64,000 bases of DNA from Pseudoalteromonas luteoviolacea B = ATCC 29581 (GTDB lineage: Bacteria; Pseudomonadota; Gammaproteobacteria; Enterobacterales; Alteromonadaceae), in the NCBI GenBank assembly GCA_000333235.1, contig CAPN01000051.1, positions 186,001 through 250,000 of the forward strand, written 5' to 3'. A program made the position numbers and the translations under genes. This document shows, piece by piece, positions 17,716 to 25,737 of this stretch (positions are counted from its first letter, which is position 1; every line of letters starts with the position of its first letter). The notes under the pieces are model-generated. The model searched no databases. It worked only from the letters and a program-made list of their open reading frames with translations, and was not told the DNA's origin.

Positions 17716-18262
17716 GCTAATCCTCAATCCTGTTGTGCGTTTTTAGCAACTCAATAACTAAACATTCAATCAACATTTAAACAAGACCATTGAAAATGGT
17801 ACAAACATGCTTATGCAAAGAGCGGAGGATTATATAGATATTTACCCATTTATTAAGGGTTTTTATGCAAAATAAAATAAATAATTTATTCTGGTTAGGT
17901 TGTTGTTAACTATGTAATTTATAAAATAATAACTGTTGTAAAAATCGTTGCTAAATCGTGCTTTGCATAAATATGCTGAAATAGTCGAGTTTTACTTAGT
18001 TGGCTGAATAGCGATTTGTGAATAAAATATCATTTTATCTGGGTAACTAGTCTTTAGGGTGTTTTATTCTATTTACTCACGTTGCCTCAATCAGCGGTGG
18101 TACTTGTTTCTGGCTGTTTTGGCTAGACAAAAATAAGTGGTTAACGAAGAGGTGGGTTATCGGCATTGGAAGGATTGCAGAGCAAAGTCCAGCAATGTTT
18201 GAGTGCACGTTTTCAATGTCTGTTGACAATGTTTGATTTTAGCGAGCTATGCCTATTTTAAC
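17716..18262 (-). other. Upstream region of TonB receptor (no gene seen)
   Basis: This 547-bp AT-rich stretch lies between rsmS and the receptor, both minus strand. It holds a small dyad ACCATT-GAA-AATGGT (17786-17800), about 70 bases before the receptor start, that could be an operator, and a TATAAT-like box on the minus strand near 17832. I found no open reading frame with a ribosome site and none of the TGACAGCG operators. Confidence 0.5.
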
Positions 18263-18451
18263 TTAACTCGCTGCTTTACCATCACTTAGTGATTTTACCG
18301 CCTTGGTTTTATTAACTTTATTCTTAAGATCGTTTTCAACGATTTGCAATGCGTCGAGTGCAAGTTTGGGACACACCTGGTTTTGCTCTAACAGCATGAT
18401 CAAATCAACCGCGAGTTGAACATGTTGTGGTGCCGTCTTTAACTGGCTCAT
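18263..18451 (-). CDS. rsmS: RsmS/YbaM-family small regulatory protein (DUF2496)
   Basis: A 62-residue protein with the family core APQHVQLAVDLIMLLEQNQV...LDALQIVENDLKNK, closely matching what I recall of E. coli YbaM and the pleiotropic regulator RsmS. It is cytoplasmic; the family is linked to control of virulence and secondary metabolism in some enterobacteria, with mechanism unclear. Its start overlaps the stop of the comFB-like gene by 4 bases, so it is the last gene of the dinG operon. In E. coli the homologue sits beside priC; here priC is in the same operon two genes upstream of comFB, which supports the call. Confidence 0.85.
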   Translation of the reverse strand: MSQLKTAPQHVQLAVDLIMLLEQNQVCPKLALDALQIVENDLKNKVNKTKAVKSLSDGKAAS

Positions 18452-18723
18452 CGCTCGCCGGCACTCCCTTTTTTCGCAATTTGTGATAACGCTACTTCAA
18501 TTGCCGTATCCACACGTTTTTCCATTTGGATACGCTCGTGTTGAGATAAATAGAATGCCATATCGACATCATAGCGTATGTATCGAGCCGGGAGTTGATT
18601 GAGTACAGTACAACAAAAATCAGCCATCACGTCATCGTCGTACTTACTATCAAGCCCTTTTTCAACGATTTTATCGATCATGATCTTTTCGTAATAATTA
18701 TGGACATCATCGTGTAAACGCAT
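18448..18723 (-). CDS. ComFB-family protein (late competence development family)
   Basis: A 91-residue protein matching the ComFB family along its length: MRLHDDVHNYYEKIMIDKIVEKGL, DDDVMADFCCTVLNQLPARYIRYDVDMAFYL. The paired cysteines in FCC and the LNQLPARYIRYDVD block are conserved. ComFB-domain proteins of cyanobacteria have been reported to bind cyclic dinucleotides; whether this one does is inference. It begins 38 bases after the deacetylase-like gene and overlaps rsmS by 4 bases. A diguanylate cyclase lies 19 kb away at 37799. Confidence 0.85.
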   Translation of the reverse strand: MRLHDDVHNYYEKIMIDKIVEKGLDSKYDDDVMADFCCTVLNQLPARYIRYDVDMAFYLSQHERIQMEKRVDTAIEVALSQIAKKGSAGER

Positions 18724-18761
18724 GTAAAACCCTTTACCTAAGTTGCTCAGCTAAAATGAGT

Positions 18762-19667
18762 TTATACCATTAATTTCAGGTTATCGAGTAATGCGAGAAA
18801 AAGTTGTAGATGCGCTTGCGTAAGTTGGTGGCTGTTACGCTGATAACCGCCACCTAATGTTGCTACAACAGGTGTTTTTTTGGTTAGACAGTAATTCAAA
18901 ACCTTACTGTCTCGTGTGCGGACCCCCGCTAGAGAAATGTCAAAGTGGCCTAATTCGTCTTTGCAATAGATGTCGGCTCCGGCATTGTAAAGTACAATAT
19001 CAGGCTTATGCAGTCGAAAACAAAGTTCTAAAGCTTGTTGAACGGTTTCGATATACGTGCTGTCTTGTGTGCCAACAGGCAGTGGAAAGTCGTAGTCTGA
19101 ATTTGGTTTTATCCTAGGGAAATTTTGCTCACAATGGATTGAACATGTGATTATATTCTGATTCTCTTGGCAAAGTGTGGCTGTACCATCGCCGTGATGC
19201 ACATCACAATCAAAAATGAGTACTGTGTCAGCAAGACCTAAATGGATAAGTGTGTGGGCGACAACCGCAAAGTCGTTAAATATACAAAAACCTGCACCAA
19301 GGTTTTTTTGAGCGTGGTGATATCCTCCTGATAGATTTACTCCTATCCCATGCCTTAGTGCATGTTTTGCCGCCAGTAAGGTATTATTTAGCGAGATCAG
19401 CGTTCGATTAACGAGTACCTTTGACCACGGGAAACCCATTTTTTTTACGTCACTTGGGCTAAGTTTACCGTCAATAAATGCATCGACGTAATCTTTATCG
19501 TGACATAATTGGATCAGTGTAGTGTCGATTAAGGTATTGGCTTTTACAATGAAATTACTGAGTTCAGTTGATTGCAGGGCGTTATATAAATCACGGTATT
19601 TTTGAATTGGAAAACGGTGACGGTCTGGCAAGGTAAGTTCAGAGTAGATTTCTGAGTAAAAAATCAT
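18762..19667 (-). CDS. Histone-deacetylase-superfamily protein
   Basis: A 301-residue zinc amidohydrolase of the HDAC/acetylpolyamine/acetoin-utilisation superfamily, close to the class IV-like bacterial branch. Catalytic features are visible: SGGYHHAQKNLGAGFCIFND (tandem histidines), IFDCDVHHGDGTA (zinc-binding D-x-H), a later YNAGADIY (second zinc aspartate) and a C-terminal GGGYQRN. It probably removes acyl groups from lysine or a polyamine-like substrate; the substrate is unknown. Its start overlaps the priC stop by 4 bases. The intact active site argues against a structural relic. Confidence 0.92.
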   Translation of the reverse strand: MIFYSEIYSELTLPDRHRFPIQKYRDLYNALQSTELSNFIVKANTLIDTTLIQLCHDKDYVDAFIDGKLSPSDVKKMGFPWSKVLVNRTLISLNNTLLAAKHALRHGIGVNLSGGYHHAQKNLGAGFCIFNDFAVVAHTLIHLGLADTVLIFDCDVHHGDGTATLCQENQNIITCSIHCEQNFPRIKPNSDYDFPLPVGTQDSTYIETVQQALELCFRLHKPDIVLYNAGADIYCKDELGHFDISLAGVRTRDSKVLNYCLTKKTPVVATLGGGYQRNSHQLTQAHLQLFLALLDNLKLMV

Positions 19668-20263
19668 GATTTAGCTTTTTTTTCAACAATAAGTATTTTG
19701 TCTTCTGTTGCAGCGATTGCTTTTCTGCATCGACCAAGTCGCATATGGAGCGCAAATATTTCTTTTTGCAGGTGAGATTGTTGCGTTTGGTCGCTTTCAT
19801 TGAGTTGCTTTTCTCTATCGCTAATCATATCCATTAAACGTCTTTCAAATTCATGGTTTTGGGATAACTCTTGATAGAGTTCATGAGATGATTGCATTAT
19901 TTTAGCAACGGCCTTTCGATAAACTTGTTGTTTTTGCGACTTAGCTTGGTTTTCTTTTGCCCATACCGGCGTCGACTTTAACACTTTTATCACAGCTTCA
20001 ATTTGCTCGGTGATTTTTTCAAGCGCAAATTGAAATGCGTGGCGGTGTTCTGAAGGAGGTAACGTCGCCAGTGAGTGCGTAATCTCATCCACATAGTCTC
20101 TAAGTTTTAAACTTTTACTGATGAATAATCGATTATTAAAGAGACTTGGCTGAGATTGAATGAAGCGATTTTTGTCAAACCATTTTGCTTTGTCAAATTC
20201 GTCCGCATGCGCCATCAGGCGTTCAACATGTGCTTTAAGTTTCTTCTCAGCGGGTGAACTCAC
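19664..20263 (-). CDS. priC: Primosomal replication protein N'' (PriC)
   Basis: A 199-residue, mostly alpha-helical, lysine/glutamine-rich protein of the PriC family. PriC loads the replicative helicase at stalled forks in PriA-independent restart. Family blocks include the N-terminal FDKNRFIQSQPSLFNNRLF, with its conserved F-x-x-x-x-F pattern, and a C-terminal MRLGRCRKAIAATEDKI helix. It overlaps the TSUP gene upstream and the deacetylase-like gene downstream by 4 bases each, so it is inside a translationally coupled operon headed by dinG. Together with DinG and PolB nearby it forms a replication/repair neighbourhood. Confidence 0.82.
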   Translation of the reverse strand: MSSPAEKKLKAHVERLMAHADEFDKAKWFDKNRFIQSQPSLFNNRLFISKSLKLRDYVDEITHSLATLPPSEHRHAFQFALEKITEQIEAVIKVLKSTPVWAKENQAKSQKQQVYRKAVAKIMQSSHELYQELSQNHEFERRLMDMISDREKQLNESDQTQQSHLQKEIFALHMRLGRCRKAIAATEDKILIVEKKAKS

Positions 20264-21033
20264 AAATAAGCCTCATAAATGAGTTTTATCGCTAACAAAA
20301 TCACGACGGTATTAAACAGTGGTTTTATTAACTTATTACCAAATTTGATAGCGGACTGCGCGCCGAACCATGCACCGCACATTAAAAACGCCCCCATAGA
20401 CAAACCTAATATAAAGTTAACATGTCCTAGTGCAATAAACGTAATTAATGAAATAAAATTAGACACAAAGTTCATCGATCGCGCTAGACCACAGTTAAGT
20501 AGTAGGCTCATTTTGTAAAGCATACTATTAGAGGCAGTCCAAAAGGTGCCAGTGCCCGGACCCGCCATACCATCAAAAAATCCTAAGGTTAGTCCTTGAG
20601 TCCATTGCTTAATACGAAAGATAGCAGACGTGCTTGGCAGTTCGTTACTTTCAGTTGGGCTTAATTTTCCCAGCAAGCTATAACAGGCTACACAAATGAT
20701 AATAACCGGTATTAACTTATTTAAAAAATCGATACTTAGATGATCGACCAATAAGGTGCCAAGTAAGGCGCCGATTGCGGTAGCAACAATAGATTGCCAC
20801 CAAAATGACGGATCGAATAATTTTTGCCTATAGTAAGCAAAACTCGCGGTAACCGAACCAAAACTCGCGGCAAGTTTGTTAGTACCTAATGCTAAATGTG
20901 GGGGTAATCCTGCAGTAAGAAGGGCAGGAACCGTTAGCATACCACCACCACCTGCAATCGCATCGATAAAACCGGCGGCCATCGCGACAAAACAAAGGAG
21001 AGCCCACGTGGAGGGATCAAGCGCAAATTCCAT
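20260..21033 (-). CDS. TSUP-family membrane permease (TauE/SafE/YfcA-like)
   Basis: A 257-residue inner-membrane protein with about eight hydrophobic segments. The N-terminal FIDAIAGGGGMLTVPALLTAGLPPHLALGTNKLAA block and the central GFFDGMAGPGTGTFW block are the two internal repeats of the TauE/SafE family; YfcA of E. coli is the closest pattern I recall. The family moves sulfur-containing or organic anions; the substrate here is unknown. It begins 5 bases after the dinG stop and overlaps priC by 4 bases. Confidence 0.92.
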   Translation of the reverse strand: MEFALDPSTWALLCFVAMAAGFIDAIAGGGGMLTVPALLTAGLPPHLALGTNKLAASFGSVTASFAYYRQKLFDPSFWWQSIVATAIGALLGTLLVDHLSIDFLNKLIPVIIICVACYSLLGKLSPTESNELPSTSAIFRIKQWTQGLTLGFFDGMAGPGTGTFWTASNSMLYKMSLLLNCGLARSMNFVSNFISLITFIALGHVNFILGLSMGAFLMCGAWFGAQSAIKFGNKLIKPLFNTVVILLAIKLIYEAYL

Positions 21034-21038
21034 AGTCG

Positions 21039-23105
21039 TTAGTCTATTTTTCTCGTAAAAGGTGGAAGTGAGTCGAGCATCGCTTGGCCATATTTTTTAC
21101 TAATAAGTCTTCTGTCTAATATGGTGATGCGGCCAAAGTCGGATTCTTTGCGTAGCAGTCTACCACAACTTTGTACTAATTTCTTTGATGCTTCAGGAAC
21201 AGTAATTGATAAAAAAGGATTCCCACCTTTGCTTTGCACAAACTCAGCTTGGGCTTCTTCCACTGGCGAAGTGGGTACCGCAAAAGGGATTTTAGTGATA
21301 ATTAAGTTTTCTAAATACTGACCGGGGAGATCTAGACCTTCAGAAAGACTTTGCGTGCCAAATAAAATACTGCCTAGGCCACCATCGACTTTTTCTTTGT
21401 GTAGTTTTAAAATGGCCTCTCGAGAGGCTTCACCCTGAACGAGTAACGACCATCCTTTTTGGCGCAAAAGCTTAGCAACATGTTCCATTTGCCAATATGA
21501 AGCAAACAACACTAAATTTGCACTTTCCTTATCCAGGAATTTAGGCAATATATTACCAAGGTAATCGCTAAACGCTTTGTCGGTTGGTTCTGTGGCCATT
21601 TTTGGAATATGCAGAATGGCTTGTTGCGAGTAATCGAAAGGGGATGGTGCTTTAATGAACTTAACGCCTTTTTCATTTACAAGGCCACTCTCGTAGGCAA
21701 AATGATCAAAGTTGCCAAGTGCTGTCAGAGTTGCAGAACACAAAATTGCTCCCGCGCATTTGTGCCATAATTCGTCTTTTAAATAAAACCCAACTTCTAT
21801 AGGACAGTCGCAGAGTAAGTAATCATGATGATTTTTGTAGTCTAAGCGTTTTATCCATCGTGCGTGAGTTTTGCTTTCACCTTTACTGGCATAACAAAAC
21901 CATAGTTTGTTTAGCGATTCGAGGCGCTGAATATGTTGACCGGATTCCGCCAGTGCCGGTTCTGCAATTGGCGCTTTGACATCGCCATCCGCTAAATCCG
22001 CGCTTAGTGCCTCATGCATTTTTGTGAGAATTCGCAGTGCATCAAGAGTAGCTTGTGCTATTTGACTCGCTTGATCTTGTAAGGACGGAGGAATTTGCCC
22101 ATGACTAAATCGATAATGATTATCTTCATTATAGTCAAAATGAGCGCTGTCTAGACTGTCTCTGACTAATTTTAGGTGTTTACTTGCATCGTTAATCGCG
22201 TCATTTAACTTAAAATTTTGCCCAATAGCTCTTTGCGATACGATGATAGACGCAAATTTGCCGCTAAATTTAAGTAATTTTTCTAGCCATTCAATAGTCC
22301 CTTTTATTGTTGCTGCCGCTGAGGAAAAATCACGGGTAATGGTAGGCAAATGATGAGCTTCGTCTAATACGTAAAAAGAATCTTCGGGCTCTGGTAAAAT
22401 TTTCCCGCCACCCAGTTCAAGATCCGCTAACAACAAAGCATGGTTAATGACGAGCACGTCCATTTGCAAGATCTTCTGTCGCGCCAAATGAAAAGGGCAA
22501 GTTTGATGAGATTTAAGTTGACGTTGGCACGCATGCTTATCACAGACGATCAGTTGCCATACCGATTCGCTAATTGTTTCTGGCCAAGAGTCTCTATCGC
22601 CATTCCAGCGTTTTTCGAAATATGCTTTTTGCATGCTTTCTAGCATCTTAGTTTCAATTTCATTTAAAGGTTGGGTTAGCGTTGGTAAAAAACTACTTTG
22701 AGCCTCCTCTTGAAACACACTCGCCAGTTTTTGTGCGCAGATATAACGTTGTCGCCCTTTTACTAGGTCAAATTTGAAGTTAAGGCCTGATTGAGTTTGC
22801 AAATAAGGTAACTCTTTGCCGATGAGTTGCTCTTGCAGTGCAACTGTAGCGGTTGAAATAATTAATTTTTTTTTGGCTGAAAGGGCGATAGGAATAGCAC
22901 CTAGGCCATAAGCTAGCGATTTTCCGGTGCCAGTGCCAGCTTCAATGACACAGATACGTTGAGTGCGGTGATATTCACCAGCCAGCGTTTTGGCGATTTC
23001 AGCGACCATAAAATTTTGGCTTGGCCGACTGCGATAATCAGGTAGAGATTGCGCAATGCGCTCGTGACATTCGCGAATTGTTTTTTTAAGTTTGTCAGAT
23101 AGCAT
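21039..23105 (-). CDS. dinG: ATP-dependent DNA helicase, DinG family
   Basis: A 688-residue XPD/DinG-type superfamily 2 helicase. The Walker A block is EAGTGTGKSLAYGLGAIP and the DEAH box is VLDEAHHLP. Four cysteines for an iron-sulfur cluster can be seen (C in RQRYICAQKL, then CDKHACQRQ and TCPFH). The C-terminal block FGTQSLSEGLDLPGQ carries motif V/VI residues. The frame is open 27 codons further upstream, but ATG 23105 gives MLSDKLKKTIRE, the family start. It unwinds DNA 5'-3' including R-loops and is SOS-induced in E. coli. It heads a six-gene minus-strand operon and is divergent from polB with a LexA-like box between. Confidence 0.93.
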   Translation of the reverse strand: MLSDKLKKTIRECHERIAQSLPDYRSRPSQNFMVAEIAKTLAGEYHRTQRICVIEAGTGTGKSLAYGLGAIPIALSAKKKLIISTATVALQEQLIGKELPYLQTQSGLNFKFDLVKGRQRYICAQKLASVFQEEAQSSFLPTLTQPLNEIETKMLESMQKAYFEKRWNGDRDSWPETISESVWQLIVCDKHACQRQLKSHQTCPFHLARQKILQMDVLVINHALLLADLELGGGKILPEPEDSFYVLDEAHHLPTITRDFSSAAATIKGTIEWLEKLLKFSGKFASIIVSQRAIGQNFKLNDAINDASKHLKLVRDSLDSAHFDYNEDNHYRFSHGQIPPSLQDQASQIAQATLDALRILTKMHEALSADLADGDVKAPIAEPALAESGQHIQRLESLNKLWFCYASKGESKTHARWIKRLDYKNHHDYLLCDCPIEVGFYLKDELWHKCAGAILCSATLTALGNFDHFAYESGLVNEKGVKFIKAPSPFDYSQQAILHIPKMATEPTDKAFSDYLGNILPKFLDKESANLVLFASYWQMEHVAKLLRQKGWSLLVQGEASREAILKLHKEKVDGGLGSILFGTQSLSEGLDLPGQYLENLIITKIPFAVPTSPVEEAQAEFVQSKGGNPFLSITVPEASKKLVQSCGRLLRKESDFGRITILDRRLISKKYGQAMLDSLPPFTRKID

Positions 23106-23133
23106 TGGCGTGAGTTCGAGATCTATTATTAAT

Positions 23134-23149
23134 ATGTATATACTTACAG
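23134..23149. promoter_or_regulatory. LexA-box-like site between dinG and polB
   Basis: ATGTATATACTTACAG fits CTGT-N8-ACAG with only the first base changed, and its centre is alternating A/T as in E. coli SOS boxes. It lies in the 72-bp gap separating the divergent dinG and polB starts. Both genes belong to the SOS regulon in E. coli. Confidence 0.6.
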
Positions 23150-23177
23150 TGTTTGACATTGTAGGTGGTGAAACACA

Positions 23178-25526
23178 TTGGCACAAGATGTATTCGCAGG
23201 GTTCATACTCTCAAGGCAATTAATTACGTTAAATGGGAAAACGCACATTGTATTTTGGTTACACTCTGAACAAGGGCCAATCAAAGCGGTAACGCCTCCA
23301 CAATTTGTGCAATTTTTCATCAAGCAAAGTCAACTCTCTCAAGCTCAATCTCTAATGTCTAGCCATAACATTGGTTGTGATTTTGCTCTTGTTGAAGCTA
23401 AACATTTTGATGGCGAGCCAGTGGTGCGTTGTCAATTTCAGCATCACCATCATTTTTATCAAGCAAGAAAAGTTTTGTCTGAATTCCTATCTTTGTATGA
23501 AGATGATATTCGACCAATAGACCGCTTCTTAATGGAGCGTTTTATAAAAGGCGGTGTTTGGGTAACTGGTCAAGGAAATACACAAGATGGTTACTTAGAA
23601 ATAAGCAATGCGAAACTCAAAGCAAACCCTCTATTTCAGCCGACTCTCAATATAGTCTCGATCGACATTGAATGCAGTGGGGATGGGGTTTTATACAGTG
23701 TAGGGCTCGTATCAAGAGACAATCATCGTATAATTATGATTGGTGAGCCAAGGATAAATAATACAAACATTAATATTGATTGGGTTCCCGACGAAATCGC
23801 TTTATTTGGTCGATTACAGGCATTAATTAACCACTTCGACCCTGATGTATTTATTGGTTGGAACGTCATTGAGTTTGATTTTCGAGTGCTTTGGCAGCGC
23901 GCTCAGGCGCTTGGACTTGATCTTCTTTTTGGTCGGAACAGCGAAAAACTCTATGTTCAAGAAGGCCAAGTCACCAAACTAACGCTCCCAGGGCGTGCAG
24001 TGCTTGATGGTATCGATACGTTAAAGAACGCGACTTATCAATTTGAAAATTTTAAGCTAGATACGGTCGCGAGTATCGTACTTGGTAAAAATAAGACCAT
24101 TTCAAATGATGATCGTTTAAGTGAAATTACTCGTTTATTTAACGAAGATAAGTTGTCGCTTGCGTCGTATAATTTGAAAGACTGTCAATTAGTTGCCGAA
24201 ATATTCCAGAAGCTTTCATTGCTGGAATTTGCTATCAAACGGACACAACTGACCGGATTAGAATTAGAAAAAAAAGGCGGTTCTGTCGCAGCCTTTATGA
24301 ATCTCTATTTACCGCTTCTTCATCGCAGTGGATTTGTTGCACCAAAAATGGCTGATCATGGTATTGCGTTTGACAGTCCGGGTGGCTATGTAATGGAGAG
24401 CAAACCAGGTTTATATCAAAATATCATTGTCCTCGATTACAAAAGTCTCTATCCGTCTATTATCCGAACGTTTTTAATTGATCCATTGGGGCTAATCACA
24501 GGTTTAACAGACAAAGTCAGCGATTTACCGGTGGGCGGCTTTAACGGTGCAAAGTTTTCTCGCTCTCATCACCACTTGCCTCTATTAGTAAGTGAGTTAC
24601 ATGAGGCTCGCGAAAACGCGAAAAGACAGAACGATAAACAGCTTTCGCAGGCCATAAAAATAATTATGAATAGCCTTTATGGTGTTCTAGGCTCAAAAGG
24701 CTGTTGCTTTTACGATCCGAGGCTCGCGAGTTCGATTACCTTGCGCGGGCATCAAATTATGCTGCAAACCAAAACATGGTTGGAAACGGAAGGATTTGAA
24801 GTGATTTATGGTGACACAGACAGTACATTCGTAAAGCTTTCTGAACACCTGTCAACAGTGCAATGCGCAGAAGTGGGTCAGCGATTAGCAAATTTGGTGA
24901 ATCAAAAGTGGAAAGCACTGTTGCAATGTGACTACCAATTAGAGAGCTTTTTAGAGTTGGAGTTTGAAGTTCACTATAGTCAATTTTTTATGCCAACGAT
25001 TCGACATGCTCAAACTGGAAGTAAAAAGCGTTATGTCGGTTTAGCGGAGAAGGGTGATAAAAAAGAACTTATTTTCAAAGGTATGGAGACAGTAAGAAGT
25101 GACTGGACCAAGCTTGCACAAAATTTTCAATACGAGCTGTTTGTGGAGTTATTCGGTAGTAGGCAATTAAATCGAATTTTTATTGATTACGTTGCTCGAT
25201 TAACAAAAGGTGAATTTGACGACCAACTTGTTTACAAAAAGAGAATGCAGCAAGCACTCGATAAATACGTAAAAAATATTCCGCCGCACATAAGAGCGTT
25301 GAAAGAGGCTATTGCTAAAGAACAACACGCAATTCCCAACCCTGGCTTTGTCGTGGAGTATGTGCAAACCGAAGCGGGGCCTTCTTTATTAAATGCTTCT
25401 AAATCAATAAATTATAATTATTACATTGACCGCCAGCTCACGCCTATTTTTGAAATGGTCAGTCAATTTGATGTTTCAGTTGAGTCGATTCACGCCCAAC
25501 AAGAATTCCCTTTGAATGATTATTAA
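23178..25526 (+). CDS. polB: DNA polymerase II (family B)
   Basis: A 782-residue family B polymerase, the E. coli DinA/PolB length. The start MAQDVFAGFILSRQ mirrors E. coli PolB; no ATG is in frame, so TTG 23178 is used, with AGGTGG at 23163-23168 as a slightly distant ribosome site. Exonuclease motifs are VSIDIECSG (Exo I) and GWNVIEFDFRVL (Exo II). Polymerase motifs are VLDYKSLYPSIIR (A), KIIMNSLYGVLGS (B) and YGDTDSTFVK (C with catalytic aspartates). It serves in damage bypass and replication restart. It is divergent from dinG, with a LexA-like box between. Confidence 0.96.
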   Translation: MAQDVFAGFILSRQLITLNGKTHIVFWLHSEQGPIKAVTPPQFVQFFIKQSQLSQAQSLMSSHNIGCDFALVEAKHFDGEPVVRCQFQHHHHFYQARKVLSEFLSLYEDDIRPIDRFLMERFIKGGVWVTGQGNTQDGYLEISNAKLKANPLFQPTLNIVSIDIECSGDGVLYSVGLVSRDNHRIIMIGEPRINNTNINIDWVPDEIALFGRLQALINHFDPDVFIGWNVIEFDFRVLWQRAQALGLDLLFGRNSEKLYVQEGQVTKLTLPGRAVLDGIDTLKNATYQFENFKLDTVASIVLGKNKTISNDDRLSEITRLFNEDKLSLASYNLKDCQLVAEIFQKLSLLEFAIKRTQLTGLELEKKGGSVAAFMNLYLPLLHRSGFVAPKMADHGIAFDSPGGYVMESKPGLYQNIIVLDYKSLYPSIIRTFLIDPLGLITGLTDKVSDLPVGGFNGAKFSRSHHHLPLLVSELHEARENAKRQNDKQLSQAIKIIMNSLYGVLGSKGCCFYDPRLASSITLRGHQIMLQTKTWLETEGFEVIYGDTDSTFVKLSEHLSTVQCAEVGQRLANLVNQKWKALLQCDYQLESFLELEFEVHYSQFFMPTIRHAQTGSKKRYVGLAEKGDKKELIFKGMETVRSDWTKLAQNFQYELFVELFGSRQLNRIFIDYVARLTKGEFDDQLVYKKRMQQALDKYVKNIPPHIRALKEAIAKEQHAIPNPGFVVEYVQTEAGPSLLNASKSINYNYYIDRQLTPIFEMVSQFDVSVESIHAQQEFPLNDY

Positions 25527-25615
25527 CCTGCTGATTATATGTAAAAATATGCTGTCTGTTGCTGTATTTGGAACGCCCTATATTAAAGATGTTGCATAAA
25601 TATATCTAAATAGTG

Positions 25616-25645
25616 TTGACCTGATGTTGTTAATTTGTTTAGTAT
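25616..25645 (+). promoter_or_regulatory. Promoter of TonB receptor at 25738
   Basis: TTGACC (25616-25621), 18-base spacer, TAGTAT (25640-25645), about 90 bases before the start codon. The paralogous receptor at 32759 has TTGACG-N18-TAGTAT. No Fur-type box was seen nearby. Confidence 0.6.
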
Positions 25646-25737
25646 TTCGGGTGTATAGTTGCTATTGTGTAGACAATAGGTACTTGCAAAGCTAAATATT
25701 ATTAAAAAACCACAGCTAGTGGCCCAGGGAGAAACAA

